A stretch of 64,000 nt of DNA from Trichuris trichiura (GCA_037903355.1 JBAJFE010000014.1:7564001-7628000); one strand, 5' to 3'. Positions 24,601 through 34,964 are shown, numbered from the stretch's first letter. A program made the numbers and translations. The notes: generated by a model from the letters alone, not told the origin.

Positions 24601-27600
24601 ATCGCTAAAATAATTGTCCTGCGGTTAAACTTTTAACGCTGGAGAAAGAGGATCAGTATGTTCTGATGTGTAAGTTTGTCAAGATTTGCGAAGATAGTTT
24701 AAGAAGAATTGTTTGCTGTCACTGTTGTTTAGGTGGTGTGGCAAGCTACAGACACGGTTGCCAAATTGAACAGCTCGAGAAGTACAACGTTCCGCAGGCA
24801 AGTCCGTGTCGATGTACAGCAGGCTTTTTTTTTTCAGTTTGCCTGATCTCAAGGTGCTTCTCGTCAATTCAAAAGTTGAGCGGAACACTTCTCGAATGGT
24901 TTCTCTGGTAAAGGACAGATTGAAAAAGGTACGATGTAATGAGTTAACATCTGTGATTCCTTACGTTTTTCGGTAGTCAAGAATAGTTGCACAGTTAGTA
25001 AGCAGCAGGGCGTATTCATGTTAGCATATGGGCAGAGTAGGCGCTTATAAACATTTCAAAGTATTTGAAGAAATAAACTTGTATTGGTATAATTTATTGC
25101 CCCTTCCATGTGAGGAAAGCTAACTAGAACGTTGATTATTGGTCGTGTACATATTTAAGTCGGTGAATCGGTCAGTGATTTGCAAACCAGCTCATATGAC
25201 CTTATACTAGATAACTTTGATGAAGTCAGCCGCAGTGTCAGTGGACACTAACCGATAAAACTTCAGTTCTGTGTATGTGTATTTGCATGATAAAACCGTT
25301 CGAATTTTAAAATTTCCTGTATTCTTTGCCAGTTTTTGTAGGTAGAGCTGAAGCTACGTACACCATATCTTCTGGCTTTTTCACATTACGCAACTTTTTA
25401 TCCTCTAATACGGGGAACAAAGTCCGCAACATTCAAAATCCAACTTTAGCAGCCGTTGCCCCTTTGGGCTGTAAGAACGTGGTATATACCAAGAAAATTG
25501 TTTGAGTCAAGTTAAGTCGGTACTGAGAAAGCTTCCCGTATTGCGCAGATGAAGTTCCAAGAAAAGGTTAAAAGATGTTGCGTCTTGACACAGATGTAAC
25601 ATTAAACGTTGTATAAGTGAAGTCATCTTATGCCTACAGTTTGGACCGTTATAGATTTCACACTTTCCAGAAATTGGAATCTATTGTTGGTTCGTTTCTT
25701 CTAGCAATCTGTTATTTTGCATCGCGCGTCCTCTCAGTGACACTTTGTGTACCATAAAATCATTCTTTAAAACCAATTTGCGCGTGAATCAAAGTATTTG
25801 ATTTCATACGGAGAAATGCGCCCTTGTTTACTCTTTGCTTTGATGGGAGCCTCTCAGAACAGACTTCCCTTCGTGAATCATTAGACTTGTCTGCGACGGG
25901 ACAAGGTCAGTTCTGCACTAAGTTTTTAAGCTAAGCTATTAATCAAGTGTAGAAGGTGAAAGAAGAATGAAACTATGTATTAGTAAGAAGCTATGTTTTA
26001 AATGCTGCTACAAAAAGCCCTGCATAATAGCGAGTAAATTCCGCCGATGCTGCGCATGTCAGGAGTAAAGGTATTTACTTTTGAACCAGCAGTTATTTTT
26101 GGCAATGACCTTAAATGCAAGTAGATTGAAATGTCGTGAAGGATTGCCTTCGGTTTATTATTTTTGTGAAGATTTTGTTTATTGTGTATATTTTACTGCG
26201 TTTCTCAACGTCACGAATGTTTAATTACAGCGTTTTTAATAATAGCTGTTTTTTATAAGCCGATCTTTTGTTTTTTTGTGCCGTGAAACCTTCAAGTGAG
26301 AAAACGGCCGTTTATGTCGGAAAAAATTTCCGGTTTTCTGCCTCGTGCTTTTGCATTGCCTATGAATATCAATGGCTTTAGTAGGAGGAAGATTCAAATA
26401 GACATCAGTGAGCGTAATATTATTTTTTTAATATTCAAAGAAGTCAATGACGTGGTATGGTAGATTTACGGTTTTTCCCGTTTTTGTCTATGTTGATCTC
26501 TGTAATTAAACGAAACAACTGCTCTACCAACGGATAGATGAGCGATTATTAAGAAAAATTGGACAGAACCAATACACAACTTTATTTCAGAGCTTTCGAA
26601 ACTCTCTGAAATAAAGTTGAGTGCATTGGTTCTGCACAATTTTTCTTAAAAATCGCTCATCCACCCGTTGGTGGAGCAACTGTTTCGTTTAATTACAGAG
26701 ATTAACACAGACAAAAACGGGAAAAGCTGCAGAAGATCTACCAAAACAAAGAAACATTATCCCTTCACGAAGCATTCTGTGTTCAAGAAGTCGATGACCA
26801 TGGTGCAACAGAAATGAGATTCATCCATTCAATTCATTCAGCTTTATAGTTTAAAAGTCGTGTGATTGCTGAGCAACGCAGTTTTTTTTCTCGATAGGCA
26901 AGACATTAATTACTATTGAGAGAATTCCTACCTATTAACATTTGTGCTCTCGTTGTGTCTGAACGTCATGATTTGCCTTATTTTGAAAGCAAGTATTAAT
27001 AAGCTGTTCTAAACGGTTCACCAAGAATGTTTAGCGTGGCTACCTGTGTAGTGTACTGTTTTTGCTTTTCTGGAACATTCTTAAATGTCGATCAGCGTGC
27101 GTATTCGAATACTATGAATACGCTGTCATTTGCTGAACATATAGCGTGCAGTTTCCGTACATGGAGTGAACGATGATCAGTTAATATTCGCTCATGAAAA
27201 TCGATTTCTTTGTTCTTTTCACGCAGTCTGCTTAGGCGTTTGCTTATTTCTTTTAATGGTATGCCTTGTCACTTCAAGTTATCCTTGACATTGGTAGTTG
27301 TTTTGCTGACTAAGTAGCAGGAATGTATCTGAAATGGACAAGTTCAGGCTTCTCAAGTTTAGGGCAGCTTTCGCATCTCATAAAGGAACACTTGGTTTAC
27401 AGGATAAAAGCGAACGATTCGTACTGCTAAACAGTGCGTGTTATTTTAGTGCTTAATCACTGCTACCGTTTTCTTAAACTGCTGTTAAGCAGCATTAGAG
27501 AACACGAAATAGTAGTACTATAATGTATCCTATAATTATTAACAGTTTTGTTTTGGCAAATTTTTTTTTCCTCAGTTTCATGCATGATAGGTAATTGTTT

Positions 27601-30600
27601 AACGCGAGGGAGCAAGTTTTGGGTTTACGCTTGAACGTAAAACTTCTTTGGTAACAGGAACTTGGTTCCTTGGTCTGGAGCTTATTACGGTTTTGTCCTG
27701 TTGAGCGGTCGGCGCGAGGGGAAAGGTAAATACGGACGAACCTCCGCAGAAATCGCACACGAAATGAATCATGATTCTTTCGAATGCGACCTTGCCTCGT
27801 CGTCAACGTAACCCTTATCAACATGCTGACGCCGAAACAAGGCCAGTCCTACAGGCTACGTTTGTTTTTTGCCAGTTAGTTTTCCGTTTCATACCGACTA
27901 CACAACAAGATAAAGCCGTAATAACCTGTTCTGCATTTATTACTCCCAAAAATTTGTAGCTAGTAAGCAAAGCGGCTTACTTTGCGATAAAAATGTTGCC
28001 ATATTGTGCTGAAGCTCTGTTGCTTTTCACCTGATGATGGAACATTTTTTAGAATGGCTTGGTTTGAGCGGTTTCGTTAGTACAAACCAATCCGAAACGC
28101 ATTACATCACCAGCTTTGTGTTTCTTAATCTGAAGGCTATTTTACGTTGCTAAAAATTTTATTACGTGATCTGACCTTTTTCTGGTTTTTGACTTGCGAT
28201 TGTACCTATTGGGAACGAATTGTTTATGTAAATCGATTCGTTTGCTTATCAGATGAATTATTTTCTTTTGTCTCGGCTCAACAAAAGCTCACCGCACGTC
28301 ATCTTACGTTACTAGCTGTTACTCAAAGATTGTGCTTTAAATTGCTGTATTGTTGTAATGCTTTTACTATTGGCGCTTGTTATCTCGAGTTTGTTTTCTG
28401 TGCAGTGAGTTGGCTTAAGATTGCGAGGTCAAGCTATCTTTGACCGTTCCTTGTTAGTGGAAACATCATTGTGAACGTTGTCTGTTCCCGCCTTTGGTTA
28501 CGGGAAACCCATTTGTCCCAGTTTCCGTAATGGAAAATGTAAACTTAAGTATTCGTTACGAAATCTTACGCCTTTAATGCGATGACGACCGTCCTTTGTA
28601 GCATCTGAAAATGTGGCTTAATGTCTAAAGGTAACTATTCTTGGAATTTCCCTTCGCTTTACATTCTGTTGCGTAATGTGGAATGAATTGCTTGTATGAA
28701 CGCAGGCTGTACAGGTTCGAGCAAGAGTAAGTTTGCGAAGTGACAGTGTGACTGGCGCGCCCTTATCAGGAATGATTCGAAAGTAACAGCACTTTTAAAA
28801 ATTTGATTTGTGTTCTTTTAAAAGTATTGCAGCAATTTGTTCATAGAGAACGTGCATGCGGTGGCTCTAGGAAATCATTTGTTTTTTGCCTTCTGAATAA
28901 AACAGTTTCAGGAGACGGCGGTAGTTTTCCAGCCAGAATTTACGCCCATTTGCTTGAGACGTTGTGTTGGAGCGTTCTAGTTTTTGGTAGTTAGCGTCGA
29001 CAGCACCCGATTGCCTGCTTTTAAAAGGTTTTAGATAGAATTTTCTTAAATGCCCTATTAATGAAGACTGAACAAAAATTGTTTACAAGATGACCTTTCT
29101 TTAGTTCTTACTCTGTACGGCTTACGATACAGACTCCAGCGCAAACGCGTTTTGGAAGGGAATACCGAATGTCTTTCTAGGTGAACCAGATCAGTTGTAA
29201 AGATCGTTAAGCTTCTTTCAGCTCTTTTTATACGATCATGACAGTAAATTCAACGCTACACAGATGTATGTTATCATTCTTTTCTGAATGGAGTTTCAGT
29301 CCCATGTTAAACAAGTCTTATGGGAATTACCATATTGCGCAATAGACTTCCTGGAATGATTCTGAGCAGGTATACTACTTTCAGTTTCCTGAGGTGATCG
29401 AAGGTATGTTCAGTGCAATTGACGCCATTTCCCGTGATGCAGTCCGAATTCTTGGCCACCCAGACCACTCCAAGAACCAGAGGATATGTACAGAAGACGA
29501 ACATTATTCGTTACAGGTACATTGCCCAAGTTGCACGCAGCTGTTCGTCATAGTTTGTTCCTGGTGGTAGATTGCATGCATTATTTTGCGCTTGAACTTG
29601 AGGCTGGCAGAGGTGATTGAGGAAAGCTTCTGGTTTCTTATTTGTGTTCAACAAGATCGATAGGGATACCTTCGGTGGTTCGATCGATTTCTTCGTTTGC
29701 AGGCAACGATAATTGCTAAATTGAATTATCTCTTTGTTGTTCAATTTCTTTTAAACAGGTAAGTCGACAAGTGCCAAATCGGCGTCATGCTCATAAAAAT
29801 TATTATATCTGTTTCTTTTTTTCTTTCTTCGTAACGGGTTTTTTTAATTTTTATTGTAAAATTTTCGCGGGATTTTTAACCCGTTCTTCATTAAACGTTT
29901 ATTTTAAAAAAGCAGCGATTAATTTTTTAACCCGTTCATCAGCGTACATTGTACTGCCGGTCGGGTCGGCCTTTATGGTTGCAAGCCGCCGTCGTGGAAG
30001 GTCGGTTGGAAGCTCGCTGCGCCGTCTGACTGACTAGGCGGGACCGAAACCTGACGGCTCAAGAGAGAGCTGACGGCCGTAGGTCTCTGCCAAAGTTGGT
30101 CGGATGGAGCGGCTTGCAACCATAAAGGCCGACCCGACCGGCGGTACAATTACGCTGATGACGGGCCACGGAGAGGCCCGAAAGCTCCGTTAACGTTTTT
30201 TAAAATAAACGTTTAATGAAGAACGGGTTAAAAAATCCCGCGAAAATTTTAGAATAAAAATATATCTGCTTCTACTGAAATATCCGTAATTTTTAATGCC
30301 GGCGTCTTAGTTTTGGAAGGCCTTCTCGCTTAGCAAAAAGTTAAGCCAGGAACTGCAGCGCTCAAACAATGCGTTATTTCGTTTTTATATTTTTCTTCTG
30401 TCAAGCACGAAGATACCAACTGTCTGTTTTGCAATGTCACATGTCCAACCTAGCAGGTTGAGTTTGTGCCTGCAGCTTTAAGGCCACTTAGGTTCACAAG
30501 TTTGTTCTTGTGATGCTTGTCTTGGCCTGAGCGAGTGACTGCTCGAAAAAACCTCGCTTGCTTGCGGTTTTTGTGTGGCCTTCATGTCACTTTTTTTCAG

Positions 30601-31405
30601 GAATGGTCTATGGAGCTTTATTCGGATGTTAATGTAAGTGTTTGCCTCAGTTTTTGCTCGTTTGCTCATATTGTACGCGATTGCTCCAATACTTCTGGCA
30701 TACTAAGTGGGAAAGAGCCGCCCGTTCGAAATTTCATTTTGCTTCGAATCGTCTGCGGCAAGCGATGCGTGAACCGGCAAGAACAACCGAAACGCTGTTA
30801 ACGCTGTTTCGTCGACAGAACGACTGCTAGTATTATGACTTGCAAATATTCTTGGCATTGCTGATTACGAAAGTCTGGTGGGCGAATCGTAGCTTATTTT
30901 GCATGTCGATTGCTTGCCGCGTGACTAAACATTTTTTTACCCTTTGGCCGTTCGCCCGAGTTTCGCTAGACCGTAGTCAAAAATACCTGCTTTCAGGAGC
31001 TTTGCCGGATAAACAATCAACTTTTGATTGGTCTAGGCGTTGGTCATCCGAAAATTGACCAAATTTGCACCACGCTAGCTCGCTACGGGATACATCCGAA
31101 AATGACCGGGGCTGGTGGCGGCGGTTCACTCTTCGCCTTTCTCAAGCCAAGTTAGAACTTGCGAGCTACTTACCCCGAAAGTTTATGCCTAACTTCGTTG
31201 TGTTCCCCAAGCAGACACGTCGCAGACGGTGATCGACATGATAACTAGCGAGGTACAAAAGATGGGATATGACCTATGGCAACCGAAGCTTGGAGGAAAC
31301 GGTGTCGTTTCTCATACAGCCGTTCCAGAAGAGGTCCGCCTTCAACTAAAGTACGCCAAGCGATGTTTCTGGAAAGTCGAAGTTCGCTACTGCCACTTTT
31401 TTTAG
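12603..31405 (+). CDS. MVK: mevalonate kinase, nine-exon gene
   Basis: Phosphorylates mevalonate with ATP in the isoprenoid (mevalonate) pathway; a cytosolic GHMP-family kinase. Proposed exons: 12603-12686, 22918-23065, 23174-23330, 23389-23651, 24733 to about 24800, 24838-24928, 29385-29516, 30997-31150 and 31212 (or 31215)-31405 (stop TAG 31403-31405). Phases agree throughout except at the exon 5 donor, where 24793 with a GC donor or 24806 is possible; the following intron is only about 30-45 nt. Exon 1 carries APGKIILFGEHAVVYG with the substrate-binding Lys. Exon 4 carries the GHMP phosphate-binding loop LPSCVGLGSSGAY and SGLDATI with the catalytic Asp. Exon 8 carries KMTGAGGGGSLFAF (GHMP motif 3). 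Predicted length is about 430 residues, against 396 in human. The PPGAG of many orthologues reads PSCVG here. Intron 1 (10.2 kb) holds most of the nested transposons. Convergent with SBDS. Confidence 0.93.
13128..13307 (-). mobile_element. solo arm of the hammerhead-bearing (Penelope-like) element
   Basis: Flanked by a perfect 14-bp duplication TGCTTGATGTTTAT (13114-13127 and 13308-13321). Bases 13128 to about 13279 match one arm of the 8043-8359 palindrome and stop matching exactly at that palindrome's centre. The remaining 28 nt (to 13307) hold the 5' stem-I strand of the ribozyme plus a short leader. Read on the minus strand, the unit runs leader, hammerhead core, then the arm, so it is the non-palindromic parent form. 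It lies in MVK intron 1. Confidence 0.85.
13245..13285 (-). ncRNA. hammerhead ribozyme-like motif (solo element)
   Basis: On the minus strand, in order: ACTG (stem I 5' side), CTGACGA core, one unpaired C, GGAAC / loop ACGAGCA / GTTCC (stem II), GAAAC with a 2-bp loopless stem III (AC/GT), cleavage triplet GTA, then CGGT closing stem I (ACTG with CGGT, one G-U pair). All invariant core bases are present. The extra C before stem II departs from the textbook core but recurs in the other copies of the window. A 2-bp stem III is the form known from Penelope-like elements, where dimers help activity. Confidence 0.65.
14240..14540. repeat. diverged dispersed repeat, partner of 6410-6735
   Basis: Collinear with 6410-6735 through several conserved blocks (CAGAATCTCAGCTGTTTCT, GTCATATAACAAC, TAGAAACGTTTCAGCA, GCATTAGGCTG). 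Probably a relic of the same old DNA transposon, now inside MVK intron 1. No intact frame remains. Confidence 0.5.
14938..15425 (+). mobile_element. hAT MITE, copy 1 of the GTCTAGAC cluster
   Basis: 488 bp with termini CAGCCATTCTCAACC...GTTGAGAATGGCTG, flanked on both sides by GTCTAGAC (14930-14937 and 15426-15433). It contains an internal hairpin (about 15181-15264; GTGAGAATTTGTGCCAATCC and its complement) and C-rich subterminal runs. The element at 21111-21595 is the same sequence in reverse orientation. Confidence 0.92.
16020..18571 (+). pseudogene. Tigger transposase, frameshifted and split by a hAT insertion
   Basis: Cut-and-paste transposase with N-terminal HTH/CENP-B DNA-binding regions and a DDE_1 catalytic domain. 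The N-terminal third (16020-16380) is recognisable only across several frames. The catalytic part (16381-17031) is open and keeps the acidic residues: IFNCDETALFW, LLVIDNAPGQP and LLDQGAIKC. The frame is cut at 17032-17039 by an 836-bp hAT element and resumes at 17884 with the C-terminal region (GLWKRFSIADAIALIAGA) up to a stop at 18569-18571. The acidic C-terminal part is also found in the second Tigger copy (62459-62870, minus). Confidence 0.88.
17040..17875 (+). mobile_element. hAT element nested in the Tigger transposase
   Basis: Termini CAGTGATTCCCAAAG and CTTTTTGGAGCC-side end ...TTGGGAAACACTG, flanked by a perfect 8-bp duplication CTCTACGC (17032-17039 and 17876-17883). 836 bp, G-rich at both ends, with no transposase recognised. 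Removing it and one duplication copy rejoins the Tigger reading frame. Confidence 0.93.
19282..20473. mobile_element. TA-flanked, pogo-like nonautonomous element
   Basis: Left end CAGTGAAATCTCCCTAATCC and right end GGATTAGGGAGGTTTCACT are inverted copies; TA lies outside each (19280-19281 and 20474-20475). About 1.2 kb. A 180-codon open frame (19641-20183) inside it resembles nothing I know and may be chance. It lies in the right half of the hAT element 15434-21102. Confidence 0.65.
20602..20880 (-). pseudogene. hAT transposase C-terminal (dimerisation) fragment
   Basis: A minus-strand frame contains FLIAFPSSYLAECGFSAVTE followed by LLNSKRSRLDIVNRRDHRL. This is the C-terminal dimerisation motif of ZBED5/SCAND3-like (Buster-type) hAT transposases. 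Zinc-finger and catalytic regions are missing upstream, so it is an internally deleted relic belonging to the element 15434-21102. Confidence 0.85.
21111..21595 (-). mobile_element. hAT MITE, copy 2 of the GTCTAGAC cluster (inverted)
   Basis: 485 bp, reverse complement of the element at 14938-15425, with the same CAGCCATTCTCAAC ends and the same internal hairpin (about 21264-21350). Flanked by GTCTAGAC at 21103-21110 and 21596-21603. It abuts the right end of the larger hAT element. Confidence 0.92.
23836..24219. mobile_element. Penelope-like (hammerhead-type) inverted-repeat insertion
   Basis: Arms 23840-23966 and 24041-24172 are inverted copies with a few differences, separated by 74 nt. 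A perfect 12-bp duplication GATTCAGGAGTT flanks the unit (23824-23835 and 24220-24231). Each arm carries a hammerhead-like core. The right arm (+) has the canonical CTGAAGA; the left arm (-) has CTAAAGA, a core mutation. Located in MVK intron 4, inside the hAT-like MITE. Confidence 0.8.
24081..24118 (+). ncRNA. hammerhead ribozyme-like motif (intron 4 insertion)
   Basis: In order: CCG (stem I), CTGAAGA, unpaired C, GGGTC / AAGATA / GACCT (stem II, one G-U), GAAAG with 2-bp stem III (AG/TT, one G-U; AG/CT in the opposite arm), TTC cleavage triplet, TGG closing stem I. The other arm (23894-23931, minus) has the better stem III but a broken CTGA. Activity is doubtful for either alone. Confidence 0.5.
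26452..26784. mobile_element. Penelope-like inverted-repeat insertion, ribozyme core lost
   Basis: Near-perfect inverted repeat (about 26461-26740) centred on GCTTTCGAAACTC near 26600. Flanked by a 14-bp duplication with one mismatch, AAGAAGTC(A/G)ATGAC (26438-26451 and 26785-26798). The arms share blocks with the 8043-8359 element, such as GCTCATC(C/T)A(C/T)CCGTTGGTAG, in the same order. The GAAAGCTC half of a hammerhead is at the centre, but CTGANGA and stem II are missing. In MVK intron 6. Confidence 0.75.
29817..30260. mobile_element. Penelope-like inverted-repeat insertion with intact hammerhead
   Basis: Inverted arms of about 170 nt: AACGGGTTAAAAA, AATGAAGAACGGGTT and AAATAAACGTTT blocks occur in both arms, and a GC-rich inner pair contains GGTTGCAAGCCGC. 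Flanked by a 13-bp duplication with one mismatch, TATATCTG(T/C)TTCT (29804-29816 and 30261-30273). The right arm carries a complete hammerhead core; the left arm keeps CTGATGA but has lost the rest. In MVK intron 7. Confidence 0.78.
30152..30190 (+). ncRNA. hammerhead ribozyme-like motif, best copy
   Basis: In order: ACG (stem I), CTGATGA, one unpaired C, GGGCC / loop ACGGAGA / GGCCC (perfect 5-bp stem II), GAAAG with AG/CT forming a 2-bp loopless stem III, C17 at 30187, then CGT closing stem I with full pairing. Predicted self-cleavage is between 30187 and 30188. All invariant core bases are present. A tiny stem III is characteristic of hammerheads in Penelope-like elements. Confidence 0.7.
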
Positions 31406-31900
31406 CAACAGTATCTCGCCAAGGACAGACAAGAAAGTCACCCCAACACTTCCGAAGACATCTCCAAGGCAGTAATATTGCGTTACGGTTCTGGGTAGTA
31501 AGCCATCTTGTGCTAGACTGGATGAGTTTTATAAAGTTCACGCAAACAGGTGCATTCATTGTCGCGAAAATGAAACTAGCAGTCGACTGCTCGCTCGCTC
31601 ACTTCAGCCACTGCGTGATAACGACCTTATGAGAACGCTTTAATTGATACGCCGTTCTTCTCTACCGTTTTTGAATCACACTATATGCAATAATTCTAGC
31701 AGTGCTCTCGCCTTGGAATGTAAACACGTTTTCAAGCCTACGGTGCCACTGTCTTGATTGCCGTTTCTGTTACATGGGATGATATGCAATGTACATTTCC
31801 ATTGAAAAAAGATGGTTAATTTTAAAAAAATATATAATTTTACGACTACGTCTTGTTATTCCATGTTATCGATCGTGTGTGAAAGCAAAAACCGAAGTAA
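31406..31900. other. intergenic spacer between convergent MVK and SBDS
   Basis: 495 bp between the two stop codons, so it must hold both 3' UTRs and both polyadenylation sites. A-rich stretches suitable for this lie near 31805-31845, but no single signal stands out for either gene. Confidence 0.5.
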
Positions 31901-34900
31901 CTACAAGTTGGGATCGTCCGACATTTCCTTCAGCGTTAGTAATTCCAGCTGACCTTTCCCTTTCGCATCTTTGCTCACCAGCTGCTCCAATTGACGGAAC
32001 ATACCAGGATCGATAAGGCCCACCTGAATACGGAAATAGAATTGGTGGAACAGTTGGGGCGAAGGCTCATGCCAACATGCTTACCATTTCAAGGTTACCA
32101 TCCTCCCAAACTTCATGATCAACTTTGTCAAAGCAGTATAATTTCTCTTTGGCTGCCTTTGCTGCTCCCGCTGGCAAAAATATCCTGACACGCATTTTGG
32201 CACGTTCAATTGGCAGCTTATCTTTCAGTTTTGGAATCACTTCTAATGCCTGCCAAATTGAAAATTTGTTGCAAAGTAGTGTTTGAACTTTTTCAACATT
32301 ACAAAGTGAAGCCCCGGTAGCACTATCATGCCACAAATGTTAGAGAAGAAACGTAGTCTTATCTTAGTCACTACTGTAGCATTGAGCTGGGAAAGTATCA
32401 TGGTTTACGTGCGCTTCGTGCAAAAGATTCCATTCCTCAATAAACGATTCAATTTTGAAATGTTTAGCTTTAGAAAACAGTTTTGCCTGTTAACAGATCT
32501 TAGCTTGTTAATTTTGACTCACATTTCTTCTCGTGCACAGAAGCCACTTTTGAAAAGTTCGTTGCAATAACTACTGTTTCTGTATACCTGCTGTTTCGCA
32601 GATCTATTTGGTTTAACTGACCAATGTATCTCGTGCAAAGCTGTTTCAATTATACTAGCGGAGTAAGGTCTTTTTTTATCCGGGTCAACGCACATGTCTG
32701 CTACAATATTGGCAATTTCTTTGAAAGATGATTCCAATTGAACGTTTCTTTCTTTCTCAGAAACTTGCAGTTCGCCTTTGTCTAATATCTGAAAAGTTCC
32801 ACAAGTGACAGCTTTTACAGTATTAGCAAACAACATTTCAACACTCTAGTGCAAAAAGTATTTAGACAAGTTTAACTTAAATGTACTGTTTTGCATCTTG
32901 AAGTTACACGTACTAAAAGCAAGCGCATTTCCTCGACCTCTCGGGTGCTCAAGCAAAGGTTTCTCCCCATTTGTTACTACCGATGACAGAATAACAAGTC
33001 CTTCAAAAATCTGCAGTGGAAAGACGCGTGACAATTGCTTCGTGCATACCCAAACCAAAGTAATACCTTACGCAAGAAAGAATCATTATTCAAATGATCA
33101 GTAATGTTCAACAAGTAATTTCAAAAATGAAAACCAAAATTCAGCAGAAAATTTTCCATAGTTACCATGGTCTTAGTGAAAACAAACGACCGGAAGTAAA
33201 ATTCAAGTTTCAGTCGTTCTCGTGACGCTGTCAAAATTGTTGTAAAATTCTATGTCAAAACTGTATAGAAGGACAACCTATATTTATAGAAGAACCAGGC
33301 CGAGCCGTATCCCATCGTCAGCGCTTTAGTTTGCAAGCCATTCCAAACCACTGGATAGCTTTACTAAGACTACTGTCAGGAAAAAAATTAAAGGCTGCAG
33401 TGGTTACAAGAACCTTTCAATGTGGACTCTCAGATGACTTACTCCTGATTTTCTGAAGTACTGCGGAAGATAAAAACAGGTTCTTCTTGAGTATATCTAC
33501 GCTTGCCGCTAAGCGTTAGCTAACACTCCTGCAGCAAACGCTAACTATGCAATCCGTGGGAACGTCAATGGCGCGCAGTTATTAACTGTAGTAAGCTTGA
33601 CGATAGCGTACAAAAAATTATTGTTGGAACAAATTGAGTTGTGCGAGTACCAGTTTAGCCTTTAAAAAGTTTCATTTTCTTAGAAACAGACACTCAAAGT
33701 TCCAAATATTGGAAATATCTTACGTTTAATGGTAAAGTAAAATTTGAAACTACAACTTACAATTTTGCAGATGGCAGTTTGATCGTCCGTGCCAAAAACA
33801 GCGAGCAGATCTTCGCGCTTGGCGAATTGTCCTTTTGAAACGTTAGTGAATACTGAATGTGTCTGCAGAACTTCATCAAGATCTTTCTCGCTGCACGAAA
33901 GAAAGATAAAATACATAAAGCTGTACTGTCTCTTTCTCACAACATCGTTCGCTGAGGCAGTAAATGCTGATTCAAGGAAACTTTATCGCGAGAATAATCA
34001 CGTCACTTTAAGGAGATCATAATTTCTCTCTTCTCGCCCCCTTACGAAAGAACAAGCGTGCATTCCGAAAGCTACGAGATCGTTTTCGTAATAAATAGTT
34101 TTTTGCATCCTTTTTGCCTGCCTGAAACAGCAAACTGGTGGAAGAACGATGTAACACCAAAACTCTGTTATGGAGGAAATTACTGCCACAAGTGGAAACT
34201 CTCTAATTCTTATTCAACTGCGCCTAGAGTGAAAGCATAATGCATACTTGCTGAAATACTATCCTAAACGTAGTTAGTAACAATATGGTTCATGATTTTC
34301 ATGTTAGCATGGTAAACCCTGCGCTCATAGCTTCATAAATGGCAATAACGCGTTAAAAGAAAGGCTAGCTCGTAAAAGTAAACTGAAAAACAGAGTTTTC
34401 ATGATTTGTTCAGTTATCAGCATAATAATTATCTAATTTACGTAAACTGCATTCACAAATCGGCTGTTGAGTCTACATTCGTCATTAATAAATGCGGTAG
34501 AAATTAACATCGCATGCGGAACTTATAATCTCTATGAGACAAAACCGCTTAATGCTTTTCAATGACAAAGTCTTCGGGATCGAACCTGCCTCGTCATTAG
34601 TATCTACTATAAATTACGAGAAGGGGCTCTTCAAAGAAGTTTGTTATTAAAAAAACCTCGGTAAACGGTCTCAATCCAAACAAAAACGATCAAGTTTCAA
34701 GAAATCGCTCCGAAAGACATATCTTCAAAGATACACAGCGTGCGATCACATTTCTGGCTTACAATGAAACAAGAAGCCAGTTTCAACAAACCCATCAGCG
34801 GTTCAACCAGTCGGAAAGCAAACCTTAACTTACGCTTTGTTTCTCCATGAGACCACTTTGTTTTTATAGCAAGCAATTTCAAAACGCTTTCCTCCTTTCT

Positions 34901-34964
34901 TCATTCGAACAACTGCTACATTCGTTAGACGCATTTGATTCGTCGGAGTAAATATCTTGTTCAT
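31901..34964 (-). CDS. SBDS: SBDS ribosome maturation factor
   Basis: With the GTPase EFL1, SBDS releases eIF6 from nascent 60S subunits so they can join 40S; it acts in cytosol and nucleolus. Exons on the minus strand: 34964-34834, 33890-33761, 32788-32588, 32249-32085, 32023-31901. Phases match at all four junctions and every intron is GT-AG. The joined frame is 249 codons plus TAG, against 250 residues in human. The N-terminal FYSH domain starts with [18 protein letters not shown] and includes [20 protein letters not shown] and [11 protein letters not shown]. The middle helical domain has [19 protein letters not shown] and [13 protein letters not shown]. The C-terminal ferredoxin-like domain has [13 protein letters not shown] and [13 protein letters not shown]. 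No break is visible, so it should be functional. Confidence 0.97.

Noticed and set aside
26590..26615. Hammerhead in the fifth inverted-repeat insertion
   Set aside because: Only the GAAAGCTC half is present; CTGANGA and stem II are missing, so I do not call a ribozyme there.
34560..34625. Possible minus-strand tRNA T-arm (GGTTCGATCCC)
   Set aside because: The flanking bases do not form a T stem, and no acceptor or anticodon arm could be built.
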